The notes: generated by a model from the sequence alone, not told the origin. DNA of 28,138 bases from an uncultured Burkholderiaceae bacterium (GCA_937871985.1 CALMPB010000067.1:1-28138); one strand, 5' to 3'. Positions 1 to 8,081 are shown, counted from the stretch's first letter. Numbers and translations are program-made.

Positions 1-672
1 GCGCTGATTCCCGATCATGAAGAACTGGGCATTACACGCGAAGGCTGGTTCAGCGAGCCGGGCATCCATCTGCATGTCGCCGCGAATTACCTTCTGCCTT
101 TCGAGAACCTTGTGGATGCAACCCATATCACCTATCTGCATCACGGGCTCATCGACACGGGCAATGTGGCCGCCCATCCTTATGAGCTACGCGCCGAAGG
201 CGACCGCGTCGGCACGATCCGGGTCTTCAAGAACGAGCCGTTGCCGCCCATGCTGACGAAAACCCTGGGGCTCCCCCCCGAGGCGCGCGTCGACCGCTGT
301 CTGGAGCTATGGGCCCACGCGCCCAATCTTGCTCTGGTCCGTATTTCGCTGCAGTCCGTCGATAAGCAGGACATGAAGATGGAAAACCACCTCATCGTCG
401 CCTTGACGCCCGACGGCATAAAGGGAACCCACCAGTTCGCCGTCATGGCCGCCAACTTTCCCAATCCCCATCCGGGGCGGTTCGACGACCTGCGCAATCT
501 ATTGATGGAAGACGTCGTGGTCATCGAGGAAATCCAGCGGCTTTTCGACCGTCTGGGCGAGGCCGACGCGCCCGAGGTCAGCGTCCGTTCCGACGACATC
601 GCGATCCGCATCCGTCGCAATATTGCGGCGATGATCAGCCGCGAGCTTGATTCCAAAGCCAAAGCGGCTTAG
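1..672 (+). CDS. Rieske-type aromatic ring oxygenase, catalytic C-terminal part (truncated by window start)
   Basis: The reading frame is open from base 1, so the gene starts upstream; 223 codons are visible before the TAG stop. Near the visible start is the non-haem iron signature of Rieske oxygenase alpha subunits, D-x2-H-x4-H (visible residues D39, H42, H47, within an ENLVDATH-like stretch). The same spacing occurs in the complete Rieske oxygenase at 17710-18804. The Rieske [2Fe-2S] domain would lie in the missing N-terminal part. The family (VanA/phthalate oxygenase-like) hydroxylates or O-demethylates aromatic acids using electrons from a reductase. The FAD monooxygenase gene follows 16 nt after the stop, so the two are probably cotranscribed. 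No reductase is visible. Family assignment is solid; substrate is unknown. Confidence 0.85.
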   Translation, partial: ALIPDHEELGITREGWFSEPGIHLHVAANYLLPFENLVDATHITYLHHGLIDTGNVAAHPYELRAEGDRVGTIRVFKNEPLPPMLTKTLGLPPEARVDRCLELWAHAPNLALVRISLQSVDKQDMKMENHLIVALTPDGIKGTHQFAVMAANFPNPHPGRFDDLRNLLMEDVVVIEEIQRLFDRLGEADAPEVSVRSDDIAIRIRRNIAAMISRELDSKAKAA

Positions 673-688
673 AGCGAAGGTTATCACT

Positions 689-1822
689 ATGAACGACATC
701 AAGAAGGTACTGGTCGTTGGGGCGGGAATCAGCGGCTTGACGGCGGCCATTGCCCTGCTTGGCAAGGGGGCGGAAGTCGACGTGATCGAACTGCGCCCCG
801 AAAATGCGGGCCAGGTGGGGGTAGGGCTGTCCATGCAGGGCAATTTGCTGGCCGCCCTGGATCGCATCGGCCTGGCCGAGGAGTGCATTGCCGCTGGAAT
901 GCCGAGCAATCATTTGAATATCCGCCGGCCCGACGGAGCGTTGATCGCCCGGCAGCCGCTCATGCCGATGGGAGGGCCGCGGTTTCCCGCAACCGTGGGC
1001 GTAGCGCGATCGGCGCTGCACCGTATCTTGTCGGCCAGAGCCGTCGAGCGCGGCGCCCGCATCCGTTATGGGCTTAGCGTCGACGTGCTGGAGTCGTCGG
1101 CAGACGGCGTGGACGTGACTTTTACCGACAAAAGAGCCGGCCGCTACGATCTCGTGGTGGGCGCCGACGGCCTGAATTCGGCGCTTCGCAAGTCCTTGTT
1201 CCCGGAAGCCCGCCCCGCCTATTGCGGACAGTCGGTCTGGCGGGCCGCCGTGCCCAGGCCGCCCGAATGCGAGACCTCCGAACTGCATTTCGGCGGGCGC
1301 CATGGTGTCGTGGGCTTGTGCCCGATTTCGCCGCGGGACGCCTACGTCTATGTCGTGGAAAGCGCGGCCGAAGGCACGTTCCATCCCGACAGTACGGCCG
1401 CGGCGGTTCTGCTCGAAAGGCTGGAGGGATACGATAGCCCCGTCATCCGGGCGTGCATTCCGCATATTCGCGGTTCCGGGCACGTGACGTTCAGGCCCCT
1501 GGAAGCGATTCTTGTCGAGGAGCCGTGGTATCGGGATCGGGTGGTGCTCATCGGCGACGCCGTTCACAGCGGCCCGCCGGTATTGGCTCAGGGAGCCGCA
1601 ATGGCTATCGAAGACGCCATCGCCTTGTCGGAAGAGCTCGATGCTTCAGGCTCGTTGAGCCAACGGCTGGATGCGTTCATGGCAAGGCGGATCGAACGGG
1701 CGAGCCTCGTGGTGCGCAATTCCGTCTACCTGTGCGAACAGGAGGTCAATCACACCGCCACCCCCGCCGACGTCGGGCGCATCATGCAAGAAACCCAGAC
1801 CGTATTGTCGGAGCCTTTCTGA
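689..1822 (+). CDS. FAD-dependent aromatic monooxygenase (salicylate/3-hydroxybenzoate hydroxylase-like), paralogue 1
   Basis: A 377-residue class A flavoprotein monooxygenase, which uses NAD(P)H and O2 to hydroxylate an aromatic ring. An N-terminal Rossmann motif GAGISG (residues 11-16) binds FAD. The DG motif is in VVGADG (D160-G161), and the second FAD/ribose motif GDAVH (D290) is followed by a QGAAMAIEDA stretch typical of the PF01494 family. I chose the ATG at 689 because an AGCGAAGG ribosome-binding site lies 8 nt upstream and the protein then begins directly before the Rossmann strand. An in-frame ATG at 647 overlaps the preceding oxygenase and lacks such a site. It is paralogous to the monooxygenase at 14091-15224: same length, with GD motifs at the same residue. 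The substrate cannot be deduced. Confidence 0.9.
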   Translation: MNDIKKVLVVGAGISGLTAAIALLGKGAEVDVIELRPENAGQVGVGLSMQGNLLAALDRIGLAEECIAAGMPSNHLNIRRPDGALIARQPLMPMGGPRFPATVGVARSALHRILSARAVERGARIRYGLSVDVLESSADGVDVTFTDKRAGRYDLVVGADGLNSALRKSLFPEARPAYCGQSVWRAAVPRPPECETSELHFGGRHGVVGLCPISPRDAYVYVVESAAEGTFHPDSTAAAVLLERLEGYDSPVIRACIPHIRGSGHVTFRPLEAILVEEPWYRDRVVLIGDAVHSGPPVLAQGAAMAIEDAIALSEELDASGSLSQRLDAFMARRIERASLVVRNSVYLCEQEVNHTATPADVGRIMQETQTVLSEPF

Positions 1823-1829
1823 ACCATTG

Positions 1830-1853
1830 ACGGCCGCCATTTCCAGCGGCCGT
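1830..1853. terminator. Hairpin between convergent genes, likely bidirectional terminator
   Basis: Perfect 8-bp stem ACGGCCGC/GCGGCCGT with an 8-nt loop, immediately after the monooxygenase stop and just before the stop of the convergent LysR gene. On the plus strand it is followed by TTTC and then TTTT a few bases on, so the U-tract is weak. The position between two converging transcription units supports a terminator role. Confidence 0.6.
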
Positions 1854-1875
1854 TTCAGGGTTTTCCGTGAGACGG

Positions 1876-2799
1876 TTATGGTTGGCCCTGGGCTTCGCCG
1901 ATTTCATGAGCGGTGCTGATGATCAGATTGCGCATCCATTGGTTGCCGGGGTCGCTGTCGTGGTAGTGGTGCCATTGCAGGGTTTGCCGAAGGGGTGGAA
2001 TCGGCATGGGCGGGGGCAGCAGCCGTATGGGCAGGTGTTGCGCCTGTTTTCGCGCGAGCATGCTGTGCACGGTGGCTATGCGATTCGTGCCCACCACCAG
2101 TTCGCTCAGGCCTGAAAGGTGGCCGGTGGAGATTTCCGCATTCAATGTATAGCCGTATTCATCATGAAACCAGGTTTCGAAGGTATAGTGCGCACGCCCG
2201 AATTGAGCGATGACGTGCCCCATCGTGCGGTATTGCTCGAACGTCAGCGTATCGCCAACCAGCGAGTTCTTGTCCCAGACCACGCAGGTATAGGTTTCAT
2301 CGAACAAGCCGGCTTTGGGTTGCACAGGCGACGTGTAGTGCTCGGGGATGATCAGGAAATCCACGTCGCCGCGTTCGAGCTCCTCGAACGGGTTGTTGAT
2401 CTGCAGCAGGAATTCCAGCGTGATTCCGGGAGCCTGTTCATACAGCTTGGGCAGCAGCCGGGTCATCAAGATCGACTGGCTGAAGTCTGAAATAAGCATC
2501 TTGAAATGGCGCACGGCCGTTGCCGGATTGAATTCCGGCTTGGTCAAGACTGTGGATTCTATTTGCAGCAGAACGTTGCGCACCGGCTTGATCAGGCTTT
2601 CGGCCAGCGGTGTCGGCATCAGCTTGCGCCCAATGGGCACGAAAAGCTCGTCGTCAAAATATTCCCGCAGCCGACCCAGGGCGCCGCTCATGGACGATTG
2701 GCTGATGTGCATGCGAGCCCCCGCCCGCGTGACGTTCTGCTCGGTAAGCAGCGCATCCAGCGCCACCAGCAGGTTCAGATCCAGTTTGTTGAAGCGCAT
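1876..2799 (-). CDS. LysR-family transcriptional regulator (NahR/NodD/PcpR-like), copy 1
   Basis: 307 residues. An N-terminal winged helix-turn-helix (about residues 5-65) contains the typical LDLNLLVALDALLTEQNVTRA start and an S-Q-S-S-M-S-G-A-L recognition-helix region, followed by the effector-binding periplasmic-protein-like domain. Regulators of this subgroup sense aromatic compounds and activate catabolic operons. It is transcribed divergently from the gene train beginning at 2991, with 191 bp between the two starts, the classical LysR arrangement. That interval carries a perfect dyad at 2846-2864. A GAGAAA sequence precedes the start. It is the same length as, and clearly related to, the LysR protein at 26116-27039. 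The inducer is unknown. Confidence 0.93.
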   Translation of the reverse strand: MRFNKLDLNLLVALDALLTEQNVTRAGARMHISQSSMSGALGRLREYFDDELFVPIGRKLMPTPLAESLIKPVRNVLLQIESTVLTKPEFNPATAVRHFKMLISDFSQSILMTRLLPKLYEQAPGITLEFLLQINNPFEELERGDVDFLIIPEHYTSPVQPKAGLFDETYTCVVWDKNSLVGDTLTFEQYRTMGHVIAQFGRAHYTFETWFHDEYGYTLNAEISTGHLSGLSELVVGTNRIATVHSMLARKQAQHLPIRLLPPPMPIPPLRQTLQWHHYHDSDPGNQWMRNLIISTAHEIGEAQGQP

Positions 2800-2829
2800 G
2801 GTCGTTTCTCAATCATCGGCAATCCCGAT

Positions 2830-2858
2830 AGCTTAGATCAGTATTAACCATTTCTCAA
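2830..2858 (-). promoter_or_regulatory. Candidate sigma-70 promoter for the LysR gene
   Basis: On the minus strand TTGAGA (5/6 to consensus, plus coordinates 2853-2858) is followed by a 17-nt spacer and TAAGCT (2830-2835, 3/6). The -35 sits in the shared dyad, so the two divergent promoters would be back to back. Suggestive only. Confidence 0.3.
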
Positions 2859-2864
2859 ATGGTT
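2846..2864. promoter_or_regulatory. Perfect inverted repeat in divergent promoter region, candidate LysR operator
   Basis: AACCATTT-CTC-AAATGGTT: two perfect 8-bp arms around 3 nt, lying between the divergent LysR and FAH-hydrolase genes. It overlaps the candidate -35 elements of both directions. Binding by the LysR product is inferred from position only; the dyad does not show the textbook T-N11-A spacing across its centre. Confidence 0.6.
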
Positions 2865-2880
2865 TTGCCTTGCCTAAGAT
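2852..2880 (+). promoter_or_regulatory. Candidate sigma-70 promoter for the long plus-strand gene train
   Basis: TTCTCA (2852-2857), a 17-nt spacer, then TAAGAT (2875-2880): 4/6 matches to each consensus hexamer. The -35 lies inside the 2846-2864 dyad. It would give a leader of roughly 100 nt before the ATG at 2991. Suggestive only. Confidence 0.3.
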
Positions 2881-2990
2881 ACCGTCAACGTAGCGCGAAG
2901 ACGACTATGGCGATGGCAGGGCACACGCGGCGAGCCATCGGCAAAACACGTTCACCGCTGATGGATACATAAATAAAACTGGAGACAATC

Positions 2991-4037
2991 ATGAGCGAAG
3001 CTGAGGCTTCTTCATTTGCGCTGGGCACATTTTCCGTAGCCGGATCCCCCGCCTTTCCCGCCTTGGTGCGAAACCGCGAGGCCGTTGCCCTGGCCGCGCT
3101 GCAGCCCCTGGCCGCCAGTCTGGATCACCATTTGCTGGGCGTGGACAGCATGGTGGAATTTCTGGATGCCTGGGGGCACAACAGCAAGGCGCTCGACGCC
3201 ATCGCCGACTTCCTGGGGCGCGAGGCGCAGGGCGCAAAAACATGGAAAGCCCTGGCTGCCCCTGTTTCAGCCTTGACCACGCAGGCCCCGATCATGCCGC
3301 GCCAGGTTTTTTGCTGCGGCGCCAACTATTTCAAGCATGTGGTCGATCTCATCGTCGACCAGGGGCCAGGCGCCAATCCCGGCACCGAGGGCATGGACGC
3401 CGTCACACTGCGCAAATACGCCGAAGACCTGATGACCCGCCGTAAGACGACCGGCGCGCCGTATTTCTTCAATAAGCCGGTCTCGGCGATCACCGGGCCG
3501 AATGACCCCATCGTCCTCCCAGGCTTCGCCAAAAAGCCGGACTGGGAGCTGGAACTGGCTGTCGTCATCGGCAAGTCCGCCCGCCACGTGAAGCGCGCCG
3601 AGGCGCTGGATCATGTGGCTGGCTACACCATCGCCAACGACATCAGCAACCGGGACTGGATCTGGGCGCGTGCCGAAGTCAAGGCCATGGGCACCGACTG
3701 GGTGGCGGGCAAAAGCTGTCCTTCGTATCTGCCTTTGGGGCCCTACATCGTGCCGCGGCGGTTTGTCGCCAATCCGCAGGACCTGAAGATCACGCTCAAG
3801 CTCAATGGCGAAGTCAAGCAGAACGAAAGCACTTCCGACATGATTTTCGACGTCGCGCGGCAGATCGAGCATTTGTCGAGCCTGGTGCAATTGCTGCCCG
3901 GCGACATCATCTGCACGGGTTCTCCGGCGGGCAACGGAACGCATTACAACCGCTTTCTTCAGGAAGGCGACCTTGTCGAGTCGAACATCAGCGGGCTTGG
4001 CTCGCAACACAATCCCTGCATTCTGGAAAGGATTTAA
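2991..4037 (+). CDS. Fumarylacetoacetate hydrolase (FAH) family protein 1
   Basis: 348 residues. The C-terminal two-thirds is the FAH fold (PF01557). The metal-binding pair is E186-x-E188 in a DWELELAVVIG stretch, followed by D217 (ANDISNRD), the GD turn at 304-305 and a CTGSPAGNG loop at 308-316. The family hydrolyses or decarboxylates beta-diketo acids such as fumarylpyruvate, acylpyruvates and 4-oxalocrotonate, or hydrates dienoates, with Mg2+/Mn2+. Here it is the first gene after the LysR-controlled promoter and sits 2 nt before the extradiol dioxygenase, so it probably processes a ring-cleavage product. A GGAGACA ribosome-binding site fixes the start. Only weakly similar to the second FAH protein at 23844. 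The exact reaction is unassigned. Confidence 0.9.
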   Translation: MSEAEASSFALGTFSVAGSPAFPALVRNREAVALAALQPLAASLDHHLLGVDSMVEFLDAWGHNSKALDAIADFLGREAQGAKTWKALAAPVSALTTQAPIMPRQVFCCGANYFKHVVDLIVDQGPGANPGTEGMDAVTLRKYAEDLMTRRKTTGAPYFFNKPVSAITGPNDPIVLPGFAKKPDWELELAVVIGKSARHVKRAEALDHVAGYTIANDISNRDWIWARAEVKAMGTDWVAGKSCPSYLPLGPYIVPRRFVANPQDLKITLKLNGEVKQNESTSDMIFDVARQIEHLSSLVQLLPGDIICTGSPAGNGTHYNRFLQEGDLVESNISGLGSQHNPCILERI

Positions 4038-4039
4038 CT

Positions 4040-5122
4040 ATGTCCCGTTATGGCATCAATGGTGTTGAAACTATTTTGTACGGCGTCGACGACGTCGCCG
4101 AATGCACACGTTATTTCGATGACTTCGGCCTTGTTTTGCAAGACCGAAGCGACGCGCATGCGCATTTCGTCCTGCCTGAGGGCTCGCATGTCATTATCCG
4201 CCACATCGACGACCCGCTGGTTCCCAAGTCGTCCATCGTCGGCACGGGGGTTCAGGAAACGATCTGGGGCGTGAACACCCAGGAGGGCGTGGACAGGCTT
4301 GTCCGGGACCTGTCGGTGGATCGCGAGGTGCGCGTCGACGAAGACGGCACGGCGCATACCTATACCGACGACGGCATGGCCATCGGCTTTCGGGTTTTCA
4401 GGAAGATCCCCGTCGTGTCCGCGCCGGATCCGGTCAACTCCCCGGGCAATGCCAATCGTATCAATCAACACCGCAAGTGGCGCACCCGCGCCCACCCCAA
4501 GACCATCCAGCATGTGGTGTTCCAGATGCCCGACTACGACGCCTCGTGGGCGTTCTATCGCGACCGCCTGGGATTTTTGCTGTCGGACATACAGCGCGGC
4601 TTTGGCGTGTTCGCCCGCGGCGACGCATCCCATGATCATCACAATATCTATTTCCTGAATGCCAATCTGCCGTTCAAGGGGCCAGGCGTCTGGGGCATGG
4701 ATGGGCAGATCCGCTTCGATCACACGAATTTCGGCGTGGACGACGTGGACGAGGTCATGGTGGGCGCCAACTACATGGAGCGCAAAGGCTGGCCCAAGTC
4801 GTCCTGGGGCCTGGGACGCCATCGGATTGCGTCGTCCATTTTCATGTATCTGCCTTGTCCCACCGGCGGCCAGGCGGAATATGGCGCCGACTCCGATCAT
4901 CTGGACGAGTCCTGGGTGCCGCGCAGCTGGAATCCGATGTTCGGCTTCTTCAGCTTCATCACCAATATGGCGCCGTTCATGATGGATGCCGCGCCCTGGG
5001 AAGTGGACTTTGCGCCAGGCTATACGCCGCCCCGCAAAGAAGCTGGCCATCCGCCGCATCAGCACGATACCGCGGCGGCCGATGGTGCGCGTGAGAATCC
5101 GGCAGCGGACTCAAGCAAATGA
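4040..5122 (+). CDS. Type I extradiol ring-cleavage dioxygenase (two VOC domains)
   Basis: 360 residues, two vicinal-oxygen-chelate domains (about 5-120 and 154-290), the BphC/catechol 2,3-dioxygenase architecture. The C-terminal domain carries the Fe(II) facial triad H158, H228 and E280, with a candidate acid/base histidine at 200-201 (SHDHHN) matching the family's active-site histidine. It should insert O2 next to one hydroxyl of a catechol-type ring, giving a yellow semialdehyde or keto-acid. It starts 2 nt after the FAH stop with an AAGGA ribosome-binding site and overlaps the next gene by ATGA. The last ~40 residues form an extra hydrophilic, His-containing tail (HPPHQH) beyond the core fold. 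The natural catechol is unknown. Confidence 0.9.
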   Translation: MSRYGINGVETILYGVDDVAECTRYFDDFGLVLQDRSDAHAHFVLPEGSHVIIRHIDDPLVPKSSIVGTGVQETIWGVNTQEGVDRLVRDLSVDREVRVDEDGTAHTYTDDGMAIGFRVFRKIPVVSAPDPVNSPGNANRINQHRKWRTRAHPKTIQHVVFQMPDYDASWAFYRDRLGFLLSDIQRGFGVFARGDASHDHHNIYFLNANLPFKGPGVWGMDGQIRFDHTNFGVDDVDEVMVGANYMERKGWPKSSWGLGRHRIASSIFMYLPCPTGGQAEYGADSDHLDESWVPRSWNPMFGFFSFITNMAPFMMDAAPWEVDFAPGYTPPRKEAGHPPHQHDTAAADGARENPAADSSK

Positions 5123-6225
5123 CGGACGTGCAACTGCATACCTGCGGCCCGTCCTGTCCGCCCAATTGCCCCTCCCAGCCGCGCCTGGATTTAAAGGGGG
5201 CATCGAAGCGCGCCTTGACCATCGACGTGCACTGTCATGTCGTCGTCCCGCAAATCGAGGCGCTGATTGGCGATCACCCTGAAAAAGCGGCTGAGATGGC
5301 GCGGCTGGCCGAGGGCATGGGCGCGGCTTCGGTCGAGCACAACCTGAAGGTCATGCTGCCGGCGGCGGGCCCGCGTCTGGTGAATCTGGACATGCGCCTT
5401 GCCGATATGGAAAGCATGGGTGTGGATATCCAGGTCATCAGTCCTTCCCCCACTCAATACTATTACTGGGCCGACGAGGACCTTGCCATCGACTTCGTGC
5501 GTGTGCAGAACGAGAGCATTGCATCGTTATGCGAGCAGCATCCGCAACGGCTTGCCGGGCTGGGCAACGTGGCGTTGCAGCACCCGCAACTGGCCGTGCG
5601 GCAGCTCGAATACGCAGTGCGCGAGCTGGGACTGAAGGGGGTGGAGGTTTCCACAACGGTCAACGATCTGGAGTTGGCGGACCCGCGCTTTGACGTTTTC
5701 TGGGCCAAGGCCGAGGAGCTCGGTTGCGTGGTCTTCATCCACCCATTCGGTACTTCGCTGGGCAAGCGGCTGGATCAGTTTTATCTCGGCAACACCATCG
5801 GGCAGCCGCTTGAAACCACGGTGGCGCTGTCGTCGCTGATCTTCGGCGGCACGCTGGATCGCTTTCCCGGCGTCAAGATCGTGGCCGCCCATGGCGGCGG
5901 ATACCTGCCTACTTATATTGGCCGCTCCAATCACGCCTGGCGCGTGCGTCCGGAGGCGCACAAGCCGCTCAAGCCGCCTGCCGAATATTTGCGGCAGATC
6001 TGGTTCGACACCGTGGTTTACGAACCCCATGCTTTGCGCTACTTGATCGATCAGGTTGGCGTGAGCCAGATCGTGGTGGGCACGGATTATCCCTTCGACA
6101 TGGGCGAGTACCAGGTGCATCGCCTGATCGATCTGGTGGAAGGGCTGAGCACAGAGGAAAAAGAGCGGATTCTGGGCGGAAACGCCGGGACATTGCTTGG
6201 GTTGGACGTCGGAATCAAACAATGA
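5119..6225 (+). CDS. Amidohydrolase-2 family metalloenzyme, ACMSD/decarboxylase- or LigY-like
   Basis: 368 residues, TIM-barrel amidohydrolase (PF04909). Metal and catalytic residues appear in order: H38-x-H40 (DVHCH), H208 (FIHPF), H258 (AAHGGG) and D323 (GTDYPF). Relatives include ACMSD, gamma-resorcylate and 5-carboxyvanillate decarboxylases, and the C-C hydrolase LigY. Translationally coupled (ATGA) to the extradiol dioxygenase, so it most likely decarboxylates either the ring-cleavage product or the carboxylated catechol, or hydrolyses the cleavage product. The first ~25 residues are unusual: a Cys/Pro-rich head with C9, C13 and C17 in a C-x3-C-x3-C pattern before the barrel. No strong ribosome-binding site, consistent with coupling. 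Confidence 0.87.
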   Translation: MTDVQLHTCGPSCPPNCPSQPRLDLKGASKRALTIDVHCHVVVPQIEALIGDHPEKAAEMARLAEGMGAASVEHNLKVMLPAAGPRLVNLDMRLADMESMGVDIQVISPSPTQYYYWADEDLAIDFVRVQNESIASLCEQHPQRLAGLGNVALQHPQLAVRQLEYAVRELGLKGVEVSTTVNDLELADPRFDVFWAKAEELGCVVFIHPFGTSLGKRLDQFYLGNTIGQPLETTVALSSLIFGGTLDRFPGVKIVAAHGGGYLPTYIGRSNHAWRVRPEAHKPLKPPAEYLRQIWFDTVVYEPHALRYLIDQVGVSQIVVGTDYPFDMGEYQVHRLIDLVEGLSTEEKERILGGNAGTLLGLDVGIKQ

Positions 6226-6275
6226 AACCAGCGCCTGGCTGGCGCCAACTGAGTATGGAGAAGCAGAGAAACGAA

Positions 6276-6292
6276 TGTAAGCGATGCTTACA
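6276..6292. promoter_or_regulatory. Perfect inverted repeat upstream of the envelope module, candidate operator
   Basis: TGTAAGC-GAT-GCTTACA, 7-bp arms around 3 nt, about 30 bp before the DUF1302 start in the 98-bp gap after the amidohydrolase. It could be a repressor operator at an internal promoter. Read as a hairpin it has no U-tract, so a terminator is less likely. Confidence 0.45.
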
Positions 6293-6323
6293 ATAATTAA
6301 GTAGAATGACACGAGGAGACATA

Positions 6324-8054
6324 ATGATAAAGCAGAAGAAAATCGAGGGCGGCGGCAAGCTGCTCCGTCAGCCGGCGCTTGGCGTCATGGCGGTGGCATT
6401 GATGGCGATGTCGTCGGCGCCGGTCTATGCCTTTCAGGTGGAGACGGGCAATCCCGATGTGCGCATCAATTGGGACACGACGGTCAAGTACAGCAATGCG
6501 TTCCGGGTCAAGAACCGATCCGATCAACTGGTCAGCAGTCCGTCCCAGGACGATGGCGACCGCAATTTCAGCCGGGGGCTGATATCCAATCGCTTCGATG
6601 TGTTGTCCGAAATGGACATCGTCTACAAGAACTTCGGCGTGCGCTTCAGCGGCGCGGCCTGGTATGACGATGCGTATATGCACGGGAACGACAATGACTC
6701 GCCCGGCACATCGCAGGGTCAGCCGGCGTACAACAATTTTGCCCATGGAACCCAGGTACTCCATGGCCGCAACGCCGAGCTGCTCGATGCCTTCATTTTT
6801 GGGCATGGCAGTCTCGGTGGCGACGTAAAAGGCAGCTTCCGCCTGGGGCGCCACGCGCTGCTCTGGGGCGAAAGCCTGTTCTTCGGGAACAACGGCATTG
6901 CGGCCGGCCAGGCGCCCATCGACGTGGTCAAGGCCTTGTCGGTGCCCAATACCCAGTTCAAGGAATTGATCCGGCCCGTCAACCAGGTTTCCGGACAGGT
7001 CGAATTGACGCCCAATGTGTCCGTTGGCGCCTATTACCAGTTCGAATGGGAAAAAACACGCCTGCCGGGAGCCGGCAGCTATTTCTCGGGTGCGGATCTG
7101 CTGGATGACGGCGGCTACGCCTTGCAGATGGTACCGGGGATACCAGGGGTTATGCCGGGGGTCAGCGCCTACCGCAAGGCCGATATGAGCGCCAAGGATT
7201 CCGGGCAGGGCGGTTTGCAATTGCGCTTTCGCTTGCCGGACAGCGGCTATGACTTCGGCCTGTACGCCATCCGCTACCACGACAAGACGCCGCAAACGTA
7301 TACCAGCGGGCTGCAATTTCCGTTCGGCCCCCAAGGGCCGGCTTTCCCGGCGTACTACCAGCTTGTCTATCCCGAGGCTATCAAGGCGTACGGCGCCAGC
7401 GTCAGCACGTCCATCGGCAATGCCAACGTGGCGGCAGAAGTCTCGACGCGCCGCAATGCCCCTCTGGTCAGCGATCCCGTCTCGCTGGCCATGGGCGACA
7501 CCGCGGCGGACAACAATGCGAATGCCCGTTATGCCGTGGGCAATACCTTGCACGCCCAGGTCTCGATGCTGTATTCGTTCGAGCCCAATTTCATTGCGCG
7601 CGAGTCGAGTTTTGCCGGCGAAATCGCCTGGAACCGCGTTTTGAGCTGCACCAAGAATTGCGATGCCTTCACCGCGATGACCTCGGAAGGGCCTGTGTAT
7701 CGTCCCAACGGCGCGTTGGGCCAGAATACGACGCGCGACGCCTGGGGTTTGCGTTTCGTGTACACGCCGACATACCGCCAGGTATTGCCGGGGCTGGATA
7801 TCTCGATTCCCATCGGCGCGAGCTACTTTCCCAAGGGCCGCTCGGGCGCGGTGGCTGCTTTCGGTCCCGACAAGGGCGGAGACATCAGCATTGGCGTGAA
7901 AGGCGTGTATCTGGACAAGTGGAACTTCGCCTTGACGTATACCCATTTCTACGGCAAGGAAGACGTGGCGTTGAACAATCGCAACGAATACACCTATCAG
8001 CAAAATCTACGTGACCGTGACTTCGTCGCGTTCACCGCCAGCACGGCATTCTAA
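6324..8054 (+). CDS. DUF1302 family outer-membrane beta-barrel protein
   Basis: 576 residues. A basic N-terminus followed by a hydrophobic stretch and an APVYA-F type cleavage region form a signal peptide. The mature part has alternating aromatic/hydrophilic strands and ends in a C-terminal phenylalanine (TASTAF), the usual outer-membrane barrel signature. Sequence hallmarks (NPDVRINWDTTVKYSNAFR, many Gly/Tyr/Asp turns) match DUF1302. Start chosen at 6324 because an AGGAGACA ribosome-binding site ends 3 nt before it; the ATG at 6306 would place that site inside the gene. It is the first of four envelope genes (DUF1302, DUF1329, YCF48-like, RND) that I recognise as a recurrent association in hydrophobic-compound users. 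Probably a channel or acceptor for a hydrophobic compound; function inferred. Confidence 0.88.
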   Translation: MIKQKKIEGGGKLLRQPALGVMAVALMAMSSAPVYAFQVETGNPDVRINWDTTVKYSNAFRVKNRSDQLVSSPSQDDGDRNFSRGLISNRFDVLSEMDIVYKNFGVRFSGAAWYDDAYMHGNDNDSPGTSQGQPAYNNFAHGTQVLHGRNAELLDAFIFGHGSLGGDVKGSFRLGRHALLWGESLFFGNNGIAAGQAPIDVVKALSVPNTQFKELIRPVNQVSGQVELTPNVSVGAYYQFEWEKTRLPGAGSYFSGADLLDDGGYALQMVPGIPGVMPGVSAYRKADMSAKDSGQGGLQLRFRLPDSGYDFGLYAIRYHDKTPQTYTSGLQFPFGPQGPAFPAYYQLVYPEAIKAYGASVSTSIGNANVAAEVSTRRNAPLVSDPVSLAMGDTAADNNANARYAVGNTLHAQVSMLYSFEPNFIARESSFAGEIAWNRVLSCTKNCDAFTAMTSEGPVYRPNGALGQNTTRDAWGLRFVYTPTYRQVLPGLDISIPIGASYFPKGRSGAVAAFGPDKGGDISIGVKGVYLDKWNFALTYTHFYGKEDVALNNRNEYTYQQNLRDRDFVAFTASTAF

Positions 8055-8081
8055 GCACAAGACGTGGAAGGAGACAAAATT

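Noticed and set aside
6276..6292. Reading the TGTAAGC/GCTTACA dyad as a terminator after the amidohydrolase gene
   Set aside because: The stem is short and AT-containing and is followed by ATAATTAA rather than a U-tract. An operator or promoter element is more likely.
6297..8003. Long open frame antisense to the DUF1302 gene (over 560 codons, minus strand)
   Set aside because: The plus strand encodes a recognisable signal peptide, beta-barrel and C-terminal Phe with a good ribosome-binding site. The antisense product matches no family I recognise and is expected from GC-rich codon structure.
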